64,000 nucleotides of DNA from CBDFKV01 sp965249035 (GTDB taxonomy: Bacteria > Pseudomonadota > Gammaproteobacteria > Arenicellales > Poriferihabitantaceae), in contig CBDFKV010000004.1 in the NCBI GenBank assembly GCA_965249035.1, positions 1 through 64,000 on the forward strand, given 5' to 3'. Shown piece by piece: positions 27,162-35,896 of this stretch. The notes under the pieces are model-generated. The model was not told the origin of the DNA and made no database searches. It saw nothing but the letters and a program-made list of their open reading frames with translations. The translations under genes were made by a program, and so were the position numbers. Each line of letters starts with the position of its first letter. The first letter of the stretch is position 1.

Positions 27162-28271
27162 ATGAAAATACGCATCAATCGAGAAGATTTACTACCCGCC
27201 TTGTCAACAGCTGCAAGCGTGGTTGAAAAAAGGCAAACCCTACCAATACTCTCCAATTTATTGATAATAAATAGTAAATCTGGTTTATCAGTTACTGGTT
27301 CTGATTTAGAAGTAGAAGTGAATGCTCGAACTCAGAACGTTGAAGGTGATGAGTCTGCAGTAACCTTGTTAGCGAACAAAGTAGTTGATGTTTGCAGAGC
27401 TTTACCGAGCAACGCTCAAGTCACTATTGAAAATAAAGGTGATAGCGCTGTTTTGAGAAGCGGAAACAGTCGATTCACCTTAAAAACCTTACCTTCAGAT
27501 GATTATCCTAGCTTGCACTCAATTGATTTTGAGGAACGTTTTACTATTCCCGCACTCCAGCTAAAACGTCTTTTAGACGATACTGCTTTTTCAATGTCTG
27601 TCCATGACGTTCGTTTTTACTTAAATGGCGTTTTGTTCGATATGAAAGAGTCCAGCTTAGTTTCGGTGGCTACCGATGGACATCGTATGTCAAAAAGTGA
27701 CATTCAACTGGATACTTCAGTATCAGAACCGCGTCGAGTTATCGTCCCTAGGAAAGCGGTTCAAGAAATTCTCCGAATGGTCTCGAGCGTTGAAGATCGA
27801 AAGGCCACTACTACCTTAGAAATCAATCAAAAGCATTTACGTATTAGTTTAGGCCCTGTAACCTTAACTACCAGCTTGATTGATGGCCAGTTTCCGGAGT
27901 ATGAGTCAATTATTGGGGTTGATCTAGATAAGAAAATATTAGTAGATCGTCAAGAATTTATCTCTTCTTTGAACAGGATGGCTGTACTAGCAGATGAACG
28001 CGTGCATGATATTACGCTTAACGTTTCAGATAACCTGATAAAAATAACCACTCGTCATCCAGAGCAAGGAGATGCTGAGGATGAAATTATTTGTGTGTAT
28101 GACGGTGAACCCGTTTCTGCGAGTTTTAATGTGAACTATTTATTGGACGCGCTTAAGGTTATCAATAACGAAACAGCAGTAATTAGGATGAAGGATAAGG
28201 ATTCTGTTTGTACGGTAACGGATAGCAATCGTCCGGAAGCGGTTTGGTTGGTCATGCCAAGGCGGGTTTAG
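27162..28271 (+). CDS. dnaN: DNA polymerase III beta subunit (sliding clamp)
   Basis: DnaN forms the dimeric ring that tethers polymerase III. 369 residues from ATG 27162 (MKIRINREDLL); the frame opens four codons earlier at a TTG. Three clamp domains are visible, with LPILSNLLI, the central VATDGHRMS and the C-terminal VWLVMPRRV, the conserved end of the protein. By eye the gene is more AT-rich in codon choice than dnaA. No recF follows; the next element is a parS-like palindrome and the convergent hemW gene. Confidence 0.97.
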   Translation: MKIRINREDLLPALSTAASVVEKRQTLPILSNLLIINSKSGLSVTGSDLEVEVNARTQNVEGDESAVTLLANKVVDVCRALPSNAQVTIENKGDSAVLRSGNSRFTLKTLPSDDYPSLHSIDFEERFTIPALQLKRLLDDTAFSMSVHDVRFYLNGVLFDMKESSLVSVATDGHRMSKSDIQLDTSVSEPRRVIVPRKAVQEILRMVSSVEDRKATTTLEINQKHLRISLGPVTLTTSLIDGQFPEYESIIGVDLDKKILVDRQEFISSLNRMAVLADERVHDITLNVSDNLIKITTRHPEQGDAEDEIICVYDGEPVSASFNVNYLLDALKVINNETAVIRMKDKDSVCTVTDSNRPEAVWLVMPRRV

Positions 28272-28348
28272 ATAAACCCACTAGATACTTCAACACATAT
28301 AATTACGATTTATCAATAAGATAGGAAGTTTAAAACAACCAAACAACC

Positions 28349-28380
28349 CTATTATATGTTTCACGTGAAACATATAATAG
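28349..28380. promoter_or_regulatory. parS: parS-like centromere site in a 32-base perfect palindrome
   Basis: TGTTTCACGTGAAACA at 28357-28372 matches the widely conserved 16-base ParB-binding parS consensus in full. Symmetry extends to 32 bases (28349-28380). It lies between the ends of dnaN and hemW, close to dnaA as expected for parS. parA and parB are not in the window. Confidence 0.85.
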
Positions 28381-28406
28381 CATCTCTAAATGGAACCCGC
28401 TCACAT

Positions 28407-29609
28407 TCACGATAAACACCGGGCTAGTAGGTCATCTAGGTGATTAAATCCTAATTGGCTGGCTTTAATTCGATTATCATCAGTTAGTGTTAACAGCCCT
28501 TCACTTATCAAAGGATCAATAAGGCGAAACAGGTTTTTACTTTTTTGGCCGGTCCGTTGCTCAAACAATAAAACTGGAAATCCACCGTTTAACCGCAAGC
28601 CGTTCATTAAAAACTCCAGAATCCGGTCATCTGTATTTACAGTTGTTGTTTTTTTCGTATATGGTTGCCCTTCTCGCATATAGTCTCTAGGTAATTTGTG
28701 CTTTGTATAGCGTTTAATCGGTAATTTATCACCAGCGCTCGGAGTAGTAGATAATTTCCCATGTGCGCCAGCTCCAATGCCTAGGTAATCCCCAAATAGC
28801 CAATAATTAAGATTATGTGATGATCTCGATTCGTCTCCTTTGCTAAAGGCAGACACCTCATATTGACTAAAGCCGGAATATTGAGCTTTCTCATTAATGT
28901 ATTGACTTAGTTTCCATAATTTATCTGAATTAGGCAATTTACCCGGGGGGTAACGATGAAAATAGGTGTTGGGCTCTATGGTGAGTTGATACAGTGATAA
29001 ATGATCTGTATCTAAGCTGAGTACTTGCGTTAAGTCCGCTTCAAGCTCCTCCAGGCTTTGATCAGGTAATCCAAACATTAAATCAAGATTAATGCGTTTA
29101 AACCCAGCTAGGACGGCCGCCTGATGAGCTTCGTAAATATTTCTGGGCGAATGAATTCTTCCTAGCACTTCCAGGTGCTTGCTATTGAATGATTGCGCAC
29201 CAATTGATAGTCTATTTACCCCTGCATCAAAAAACCCCGATAAATCTTCATAGTCTGCAGCACCAGGATTAGCTTCTAATGTGATTTCGCAGTTCGAGAG
29301 GTTAAGACCAGCAAGATAAAGCGCCTTTTCAATGCCCGCTAACAATTGTTTCACGTGAAACCCTTTCATTAGGCTCGGCGTGCCACCACCAATAAATATA
29401 GAAATTAGTGGTCGCCCGAAGACATCAGATTGTCGGTATTGTTGGTTAAAGTCTTTGAGTAGATGGTTGATGTAACGCTTAATATCGGAGTGTGTGGTCG
29501 ACCCTAAGGCATGAGAATTAAAATCACAGTAGGGGCATTTCCTGACACACCAAGGAAAGTGGACATAGAGCGACAAAGGAATGTTAGTAATTATTCTTGA
29601 ATGTGTCAC
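28407..29609 (-). CDS. hemW: HemW, radical SAM heme chaperone (coproporphyrinogen oxidase-like)
   Basis: 400 residues. The radical SAM cluster motif is CVRKCPYC (Cys21, Cys25, Cys28), followed by GGGTPSLM and the HemN-like C-terminal domain. HemW carries heme to target proteins and lacks true coproporphyrinogen dehydrogenase activity; the short N-terminus before the Cys motif fits HemW rather than HemN. It follows nadE by 60 bases on the same strand. A second parS-like palindrome lies inside the coding sequence. Confidence 0.93.
   Translation of the reverse strand: MTHSRIITNIPLSLYVHFPWCVRKCPYCDFNSHALGSTTHSDIKRYINHLLKDFNQQYRQSDVFGRPLISIFIGGGTPSLMKGFHVKQLLAGIEKALYLAGLNLSNCEITLEANPGAADYEDLSGFFDAGVNRLSIGAQSFNSKHLEVLGRIHSPRNIYEAHQAAVLAGFKRINLDLMFGLPDQSLEELEADLTQVLSLDTDHLSLYQLTIEPNTYFHRYPPGKLPNSDKLWKLSQYINEKAQYSGFSQYEVSAFSKGDESRSSHNLNYWLFGDYLGIGAGAHGKLSTTPSAGDKLPIKRYTKHKLPRDYMREGQPYTKKTTTVNTDDRILEFLMNGLRLNGGFPVLLFEQRTGQKSKNLFRLIDPLISEGLLTLTDDNRIKASQLGFNHLDDLLARCLS
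29347..29362. promoter_or_regulatory. parS: Second parS-like site, inside hemW
   Basis: TGTTTCACGTGAAACC matches the 16-base parS consensus at 15 positions. It is about 1 kb from the first site and lies within codons for GFHVKQL, so it is kept despite the coding constraint. Two sites this close together near dnaA support a real ParB loading region. Confidence 0.75.
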
Positions 29610-29669
29610 TTAGTTGGTTCGTTGGACGATATAAATAGCCGATAGAAATACATTGGGGGTTTTAGACCC

Positions 29670-31310
29670 TTACTTGAAGAACCCAGAAGTGATTGGGTAT
29701 CGCCTGTCTCGACCAAAGGCTCTTGGGGTGATTCTGACGCCAGGAGCTGCTTGACGGCGCTTATATTCGTTGCGTAGTACCATCGCAACGACGCGGTTAA
29801 CTGTCTTTGCATCAAAGCCAGCGTCAATAATTTTCTCTGCAGATTCGTCTTTTTCGACGAAGCGCTCTAGAATATTGTCCAAAATATCGTAATCGGGTAG
29901 GGAGTCTTGGTCAACTTGATCTGGCTTTAGCTCAGCTGAAGGAGGGCGCGTGATAACGCGATCAGGTATATCATCAGATAAACTATTTCTGTATTTAGCT
30001 AATTGATAAACCAAGGTTTTAGGAATATCTTTAATGGCAGCGAAGCCGCCCACCATATCACCGTATAAGGTGGCATAACCAACCGCCATTTCACTTTTAT
30101 TGCCTGTTGCTAAAACCATCAATCCTTTTTTATTGGAGATAGCCATCAACAGCAAACCTCTCACCCTTGCCTGGATATTCTCTTCAGTCGTATCTCCTTC
30201 GCTTCCTGCAAACAGCGGTGCTAGATTATCCAGGGTGGACTTAACAATATTGGCGATCGGTATAACGTGGTACTTGATCCCTAATCGATCGGCTTGTTCT
30301 GCAGCATCCTCTTTACTCATGGCGCTGGTGTAGTGATAGGGCATCATGACCGCCTCAACACGATCTTTCCCTAACGCATCTACCGCTATCGCCAGCACTA
30401 AAGCCGAATCAATACCGCCCGATAAACCCAGTACGACCCCACGAAAGCCATTTTTGTTCACGTAATCCCCGACTCCTGTAGTGAGTGCTTTGTATATGCG
30501 TTGTTGTTTAGATCCATGGTCAGCAATACGTCCGGGAGTGGGTAGCCAACGTCGTTGATTGGCACCATTATTCACCGGTTTTAGTGTAACAACCGATTGA
30601 TCTTCCTCAAATAATTCTAGACGGGTAGTCACTTGTCCTCGGTGGTCACACACAAACGATGCGCCGTCAAACACCAACTCATCTTGTCCGCCAGTTTGGT
30701 TGACATAAACGATGGGGATCGCGTGTTGTTTGGCGCGATTAAGAACGATGGTTTCTTCTCGCTCAATAGCTTTGTTGTGGTGAAACGGGGAGGCATTGAT
30801 AGAAAGGATCAACTCAGCACCTGCTTTTACCGACTGACTAACCGGGCCTTCCACCCATATATCTTCACAAATAGTAAGCCCTATCCGCGCGCCTTTTAAA
30901 TCGATGACAACTGGTTTGTCGATACCTGGGCTGAAATATCGCTTTTCATCAAACACCGTGTAGTTAGGCAAAAAGCGCTTGTAATAGGAAGCAGCAATTT
31001 TTCCATTTTGTATGATACTCATAGCGTTAAACAGCTTGCCACGGTCACGCTTTGGATGGCCGACTACAATCGCTGATTGCGTTTCAATCTTGCAGAGTGC
31101 CTCGATAGCTTGGTTGCAACTCTCGATGAAATCATCGCGAAACAACAAGTCTTCTGGTGGGTACCCGGAAATACAGAGCTCTGGGAAAACAAGAATGTCT
31201 GCTTTGTCTGAGAATTCATTAACCTTTTGTTTAATAATGGTTAAATTATCAAAAACAGCACCAACCGTTGGGTTGATCTGGACCAAAGCGATGCGTAAAT
31301 CTTTAACCAT
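29670..31310 (-). CDS. nadE: Glutamine-dependent NAD+ synthase
   Basis: 546 residues from ATG 31310; an upstream frame to 31370 is not needed. The N-terminal nitrilase-type glutaminase domain (about 1-260) contains FPELCISGYPPEDL and the nucleophile Cys in GLTICEDIW. The C-terminal synthetase domain has the P-loop GLSGGIDSAL and later ATGNKSE. The enzyme makes NAD+ from deamido-NAD+ with ATP and glutamine-derived ammonia. It is divergent from nudJ and likely co-transcribed with hemW. Confidence 0.97.
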   Translation of the reverse strand: MVKDLRIALVQINPTVGAVFDNLTIIKQKVNEFSDKADILVFPELCISGYPPEDLLFRDDFIESCNQAIEALCKIETQSAIVVGHPKRDRGKLFNAMSIIQNGKIAASYYKRFLPNYTVFDEKRYFSPGIDKPVVIDLKGARIGLTICEDIWVEGPVSQSVKAGAELILSINASPFHHNKAIEREETIVLNRAKQHAIPIVYVNQTGGQDELVFDGASFVCDHRGQVTTRLELFEEDQSVVTLKPVNNGANQRRWLPTPGRIADHGSKQQRIYKALTTGVGDYVNKNGFRGVVLGLSGGIDSALVLAIAVDALGKDRVEAVMMPYHYTSAMSKEDAAEQADRLGIKYHVIPIANIVKSTLDNLAPLFAGSEGDTTEENIQARVRGLLLMAISNKKGLMVLATGNKSEMAVGYATLYGDMVGGFAAIKDIPKTLVYQLAKYRNSLSDDIPDRVITRPPSAELKPDQVDQDSLPDYDILDNILERFVEKDESAEKIIDAGFDAKTVNRVVAMVLRNEYKRRQAAPGVRITPRAFGRDRRYPITSGFFK

Positions 31311-31427
31311 AAGAACACTAAATTGCTGAGAAATAATCCGATGCACGTGAGCACTATGATCGCGAAGCAAATGAGTGACATCCGCGATAAAATAGACCTC
31401 TCGATATTATCAGAAATAAAGAATCGG

Positions 31428-31898
31428 ATGCCTGCAAGACCAAAATCAGAAACTCGATGGTTGCCACACGTGACTGTCGCTGCCGTTGTGCAGCGAGAAG
31501 GGCGTTTTTTGCTGGTCGAAGAAAACAGTGTTGGTCAGCGGGTTATCAACCAACCTGCTGGGCATTTAGAAGCTGGCGAAACGATGGTCGAGGCAGTTAA
31601 GCGAGAAGTGCTGGAGGAAACGGGTTGGCTGTTCGAGCCTACAGCGTTGCTGGGTGTTTATCATTTTGTGGGTCGGAATCAAGAAACCTATATTCGTTTC
31701 GCCTACCAAGGAAAAGTGATTGAACAAATTCACCCTGGCCCAACGGATCCACAAATCATCTCTGCGCTTTGGCTTAATCAACAAGAGCTGGACCAACGGG
31801 CGCTACGCAGTGTGGTGGTTCAACAAACTATCGATGATTTTTTAACCGGGCATGATTATCCGAGTGACGTCGTTAAGTCCGTATTGGTGCGCAACTAA
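31428..31898 (+). CDS. nudJ: Nudix hydrolase NudJ
   Basis: About 156 residues when started at ATG 31428, the usual size, just before WLPHVTVAAVV. A longer frame to 31323 exists. The Nudix box is canonical: GHLEAGETMVEAV, then KREVLEETGW. NudJ hydrolyses nucleoside tri- and diphosphates and the thiamine precursor HMP-PP, and in many gammaproteobacteria it precedes mnmA, as here. The next gene starts two bases after its stop. Confidence 0.93.
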   Translation: MPARPKSETRWLPHVTVAAVVQREGRFLLVEENSVGQRVINQPAGHLEAGETMVEAVKREVLEETGWLFEPTALLGVYHFVGRNQETYIRFAYQGKVIEQIHPGPTDPQIISALWLNQQELDQRALRSVVVQQTIDDFLTGHDYPSDVVKSVLVRN

Positions 31899-31900
31899 AG

Positions 31901-32551
31901 ATGAGTGATCGTTGGCTAGTGATGGTTTTTCTGATGCTTCTTGTGCCTATTTTCAACGGTAAGGCGGTGGCAGAAAAAATGGGGGTTGAGCGTTTACCGG
32001 TCTGTATGGATTTTGGCTGCAAAAATAGACAAGTTATCGACCTAAATGCCGAGGACTGGCAAGAGGTGGCGGATTGGTTTCGTGAGCCTGCCGAAAATTC
32101 CGAACAGGAACGCGAGCAAATCAAGCAAGCGATTGGCTGGATGGAAGTTGTTGTCGGGCGCCATACACCGACTCATCGCGATGTTGGTGGCAACTGGGGT
32201 GAAGACAGCAGTAAGGTGCAATTCCCGGGTCAATTGGACTGTATCGACGAATCAACTAACACCTCCACCTATTTGCATTTATTTGAATCTAAAGAATTAC
32301 TAAAGCACCACCGCGTTTTAGAGAGAGCTTATCGCCGCACCGTATTTGATCAACATTGGGCTGGGCAGATTTTGGATATCGCCACCGGCGAACACTGGGT
32401 GGTAGATTCATGGTTCCAACACAATGGCTTCCTGCCCTATGTTCAACGTAGCGAGCAGTGGGAAGATATCCCGATCTTTACCTCGTATTTGGATTCTTCT
32501 CAAAAGGCAAACGACGAGCGAGGATTTTTCGGTCGCCTATTTGGTCTCTGA
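31901..32551 (+). CDS. Exported protein of unknown function between nudJ and mnmA
   Basis: 216 residues. A signal peptide is clear (WLVMVFLMLLVPIFNGKAVA, cleavage near residue 24). The mature part has two early cysteines (VCMDFGC), one later (LDCIDES), a helical stretch rich in Glu and Gln (about 60-85), and a conserved-looking region with GGNWGEDSS, TYLHLF and HWVVDSWF. It ends FFGRLFGL. I do not recognise a named domain. Two-base gaps on both sides place it firmly in the nudJ-mnmA operon, so a link to tRNA thiolation, purine metabolism or simple co-expression is open. Confidence 0.8.
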   Translation: MSDRWLVMVFLMLLVPIFNGKAVAEKMGVERLPVCMDFGCKNRQVIDLNAEDWQEVADWFREPAENSEQEREQIKQAIGWMEVVVGRHTPTHRDVGGNWGEDSSKVQFPGQLDCIDESTNTSTYLHLFESKELLKHHRVLERAYRRTVFDQHWAGQILDIATGEHWVVDSWFQHNGFLPYVQRSEQWEDIPIFTSYLDSSQKANDERGFFGRLFGL

Positions 32552-32553
32552 AA

Positions 32554-33681
32554 ATGATCAACCCACGCACTAACAAAAGCAAGCTCTGGCGTAGCGGCGA
32601 CCAGCAGCGCGTTATCGTTGGTCTATCCGGTGGTGTCGACTCGGCCGTTGCTGCAGCGGAATTGCTGGAGCAGGGCTATGACGTTGTCGGCCTATTCATG
32701 AAAAACTGGGAGGAGGACGATAACGCTGAATATTGCTCGGCAGCGGTGGACTTAGCGGATGCGCAATCGGTGTGTGAGACACTGGGGATTAAGCTTGAAA
32801 CGGCAAATTTTTCGCATGAATACTGGGATCGGGTGTTTGAGTATTTTCTGGCCGAGTATCGTCGTGGGCGCACACCTAACCCCGACGTTTTGTGCAACAA
32901 AGAAATCAAATTCAAGCAATTTCTGGATTGGGCGATCGACCTAGGTGCCGACAAAATCGCAACAGGTCATTACGCCCAGATAACTCATTTAGGCGATCAC
33001 TTTCAGCTACTTAAAGGTGCTGACCCCAACAAAGACCAAACCTATTTCTTATATACACTGGGTCAAACTGAGCTGAGTCAATCGCTGTTTCCAATCGGTA
33101 ACTGGGAAAAGGCGGCAGTTCGTAAACGAGCGACCGAATTAGGCTTGGTGGTCGACGATAAAAAAGACAGCACCGGGATTTGTTTCATCGGTGAGCGACG
33201 GTTTCGGGATTTTCTGAATCAATTTTTGCCCGCAAAACCCGGCGAAATTCGCACACTTGATGGTCAGGTGGTGGGTGAGCATATTGGGGCGATGTATTTC
33301 ACGATTGGGCAACGTAGCGGCCTTGGAATTGGCGGAGTTGATGGTGCCAGTGAGGCGCCTTGGTATGTGGTGGATAAAGACGTTGAAACGAACGTGTTAA
33401 GCGTTGTTCAAGGGCACGATCATCCGGCCTTATTCAAGCAAACCTTAGTCGCTAGTCAGCTGCATTGGGTAAATGGCATAAATCCAGGTATCCCATTGAC
33501 TTGTAAAGCAAAAACACGTTACCGACAAGTCGAACAGCCGTGCACTATCAGCACCTACAATGCTGAGCAAATTGAAGTGATCTTCGATCAGCCACAGCGC
33601 GCTATTACACCCGGGCAATCCATCGTATTTTATCAAGGCGATATCTGCCTTGGTGGCGGTATTATCGAGCAAGGTTTTTAG
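32554..33681 (+). CDS. mnmA: tRNA 2-thiouridylase MnmA
   Basis: MnmA places sulfur on U34 of tRNA Lys, Glu and Gln. 375 residues from ATG 32554, two bases after the previous stop. P-loop GLSGGVDSAVAA near residue 24, GLFMKNWEEDD, the first catalytic Cys in RTPNPDVLCNKEIKF and the second in STGICFIGERRF are all present. The length is normal. hflD, which usually separates mnmA from purB in related genomes, is missing. Confidence 0.97.
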   Translation: MINPRTNKSKLWRSGDQQRVIVGLSGGVDSAVAAAELLEQGYDVVGLFMKNWEEDDNAEYCSAAVDLADAQSVCETLGIKLETANFSHEYWDRVFEYFLAEYRRGRTPNPDVLCNKEIKFKQFLDWAIDLGADKIATGHYAQITHLGDHFQLLKGADPNKDQTYFLYTLGQTELSQSLFPIGNWEKAAVRKRATELGLVVDDKKDSTGICFIGERRFRDFLNQFLPAKPGEIRTLDGQVVGEHIGAMYFTIGQRSGLGIGGVDGASEAPWYVVDKDVETNVLSVVQGHDHPALFKQTLVASQLHWVNGINPGIPLTCKAKTRYRQVEQPCTISTYNAEQIEVIFDQPQRAITPGQSIVFYQGDICLGGGIIEQGF

Positions 33682-33770
33682 CCTGATCATCACCAAGTCT
33701 GAAATTTTGAAGGGGGTGGATATGGTATGATTCGCGCCCAATATAGGCCCCTAACTTTTCTCCGATCATC

Positions 33771-35162
33771 ATGTCTCAATTGCAACTCTCAGGTTTAACC
33801 GCGCTGTCCCCCTTGGATGGCCGCTATGGTGCTAAAACAGCCTCTTTGCGACCCTACTTTAGCGAGTATGGCCTAATTTATTATCGTGTTTTGGTCGAAG
33901 TCGAATGGTTGATCCATTTGGCTGAGCATGAGGCGATCATCGAGTTACCCGCTTTTAGCGCAGCAACGACGGCAGCGTTACACGCTATCGTCAGCGATTT
34001 TAGTGAAGCAGATGCCGAAGCCGTTAAAACCATAGAACGCACCACCAACCATGACGTCAAAGCGGTTGAGTATTTCCTCAAGCAAAAAACAGCTGAGTTG
34101 GAAGACGTTGCTGCAGTGAGTGAATTTTTCCACTTTGCCTGCACCTCAGAAGACATTAATAACCTTAGCTATGCGCTGATGCTGAAAGACGCGCGCGATC
34201 AAGTGCTTAGCGGTGCTTTGGACGCAATGATGCAAGACATTGCGAAGCTGGCTAAAGAAATGGCAGCGACGCCGATGCTAGCGCGAACCCACGGCCAAAC
34301 CGCCAGCCCGACCACGGTGGGGAAGGAATTGGCCAATGTGTATCACCGCATGCAGGCAATCACGCAGCAGATTGACGGCGTGGCGATGCGCGGCAAAATT
34401 AACGGCGCAGTAGGAAACTTCAACGCCCATTATTCGGCTTATCCAGATATCGATTGGCCCGCAGTCGCGCAAGCGTTTGTAGAGCAAAAGCTGAAGCTTG
34501 ATTATCAGCCAATGACGACCCAAATTGAGCCGCATGATTTCATTGCTGAATTTTGTCACGCCTTAATGCGATTCAATACTGTTTTGATCGACTTAGATCG
34601 CGATATTTGGTCGTATGTTTCGATCGGCTATTTTAAGCAACGCACGATTGAAGGCGAAGTCGGTTCCAGCACCATGCCGCATAAGGTTAATCCGATAGAC
34701 TTTGAGAATTCCGAAGGTAATCTCGGCATGGCCAACGCAATGCTCGGGCACCTGGCTGAAAAACTGCCCATCAGCCGCTGGCAGCGTGATTTGACCGACT
34801 CAACCGTGCTACGTAACCTGGGCGTTGGCATTGGTTATACCTTGATCGCGCTAAACTCTACCCAACGCGGGTTTAGCAAGCTGCAAGCTAACGAAGCGCG
34901 CTTGGCGGCAGATTTAGACAATGCCTGGGAAGTGCTAGCCGAGCCGATCCAAACCGTGATGCGTCGCTACGGTGTTGAGCAACCCTACGAAAAGCTAAAA
35001 GCTCTGACGCGTGGCAAAGGCGGGATCAACCCGAAGAGCCTGCGCACATTTATAGAGGCACTAGATATTCCAGACGAGGCCAAAGCAAGTTTGATTGAGC
35101 TGACCCCCGCAACTTATATCGGCAATGCGGTCAAGGCGACGCTAGACCGTCTTGACGCCTAA
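33771..35162 (+). CDS. purB: Adenylosuccinate lyase
   Basis: 463 residues. The start is LTALSPLDGRYG, the central active-site region contains TSEDINNLSYAL and ARTHGQTASPTTVGKE, and the signature loop is GSSTMPHKVNPIDFEN. PurB cleaves SAICAR and adenylosuccinate to release fumarate in purine synthesis. It is 89 bases after mnmA and 14 bases before the pseudouridine synthase gene, so the cluster mnmA-purB-rluF-pyrD runs on one strand. Confidence 0.98.
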   Translation: MSQLQLSGLTALSPLDGRYGAKTASLRPYFSEYGLIYYRVLVEVEWLIHLAEHEAIIELPAFSAATTAALHAIVSDFSEADAEAVKTIERTTNHDVKAVEYFLKQKTAELEDVAAVSEFFHFACTSEDINNLSYALMLKDARDQVLSGALDAMMQDIAKLAKEMAATPMLARTHGQTASPTTVGKELANVYHRMQAITQQIDGVAMRGKINGAVGNFNAHYSAYPDIDWPAVAQAFVEQKLKLDYQPMTTQIEPHDFIAEFCHALMRFNTVLIDLDRDIWSYVSIGYFKQRTIEGEVGSSTMPHKVNPIDFENSEGNLGMANAMLGHLAEKLPISRWQRDLTDSTVLRNLGVGIGYTLIALNSTQRGFSKLQANEARLAADLDNAWEVLAEPIQTVMRRYGVEQPYEKLKALTRGKGGINPKSLRTFIEALDIPDEAKASLIELTPATYIGNAVKATLDRLDA

Positions 35163-35176
35163 CATCAGTTAATCAA

Positions 35177-35896
35177 ATGGAAAAAGTTCGCTTATCAAAG
35201 GTGATGTCGGCGCGCGGGCTATGTTCGCGGCGGGAGGCGGATCGCTATATCGAGCAAGGTTTGGTTGAGGTTGATGGAGAGATTATTGACCAGTTGGGCT
35301 ACAAAATCGATGAATCACAATCGGTGCGCTTGCTGAAATCGGCGCAAGAACATCAAGATCAACTGGAAACGATCTTGATCAATAAGCCGATTGGCTATGT
35401 TTCCAATTTAGCAGAAGATGGACACTTAACCGCGCTGACGCTGATAAAACCGGAAAACTATTTTGGTGAAGATCAAGCCCGTCGGGTTGAATGGAAAGGC
35501 TTGGCACCAGCAGGGCGGTTGGATATCGATTCGCAGGGCTTGTTGGTGATGACCAAAGATGGCCGGATAGCGCGGCAAATCATCGACCAACACAGCCAAA
35601 TTGAGAAGGAATATTTAATTTGGGTCGATGCAGACGTGAGTGAAGAGGCGCTGGAACAGTTGCGCTTTGGACTCAGCCTTGACGGTAAGCCACTCAAACG
35701 CGCACGAATTAAACGGCATGACTCGCGCCATTTACAATTTATCTTGCGCGAAGGTAAAAACCGCCAGATTCGTCGCATGTGCGATTTAGTCGACATTAAA
35801 GTGACGCGTTTGATGCGAATTCGCATCGGCAGAGTCCGCCTCGGGGATTTACCACCGGGCAGATGGCGGTTTCTAAAAAAGAAAGAGAGATTCTGA
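35177..35896 (+). CDS. rRNA pseudouridine synthase with S4 domain (RluF/RluB group)
   Basis: 239 residues. An S4 RNA-binding domain (about 4-50; RLSKVMSARGLCSRREADRY) precedes the RsuA-type catalytic domain with the active-site Asp in PAGRLDIDSQGL and EGKNRQIRRMC. Such enzymes isomerise a uridine of 23S rRNA (RluB U2605, RluF U2604 in E. coli). By eye it is closest to RluF, but the exact target is uncertain. The stop TGA shares its A with the pyrD ATG. Confidence 0.9.
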   Translation: MEKVRLSKVMSARGLCSRREADRYIEQGLVEVDGEIIDQLGYKIDESQSVRLLKSAQEHQDQLETILINKPIGYVSNLAEDGHLTALTLIKPENYFGEDQARRVEWKGLAPAGRLDIDSQGLLVMTKDGRIARQIIDQHSQIEKEYLIWVDADVSEEALEQLRFGLSLDGKPLKRARIKRHDSRHLQFILREGKNRQIRRMCDLVDIKVTRLMRIRIGRVRLGDLPPGRWRFLKKKERF

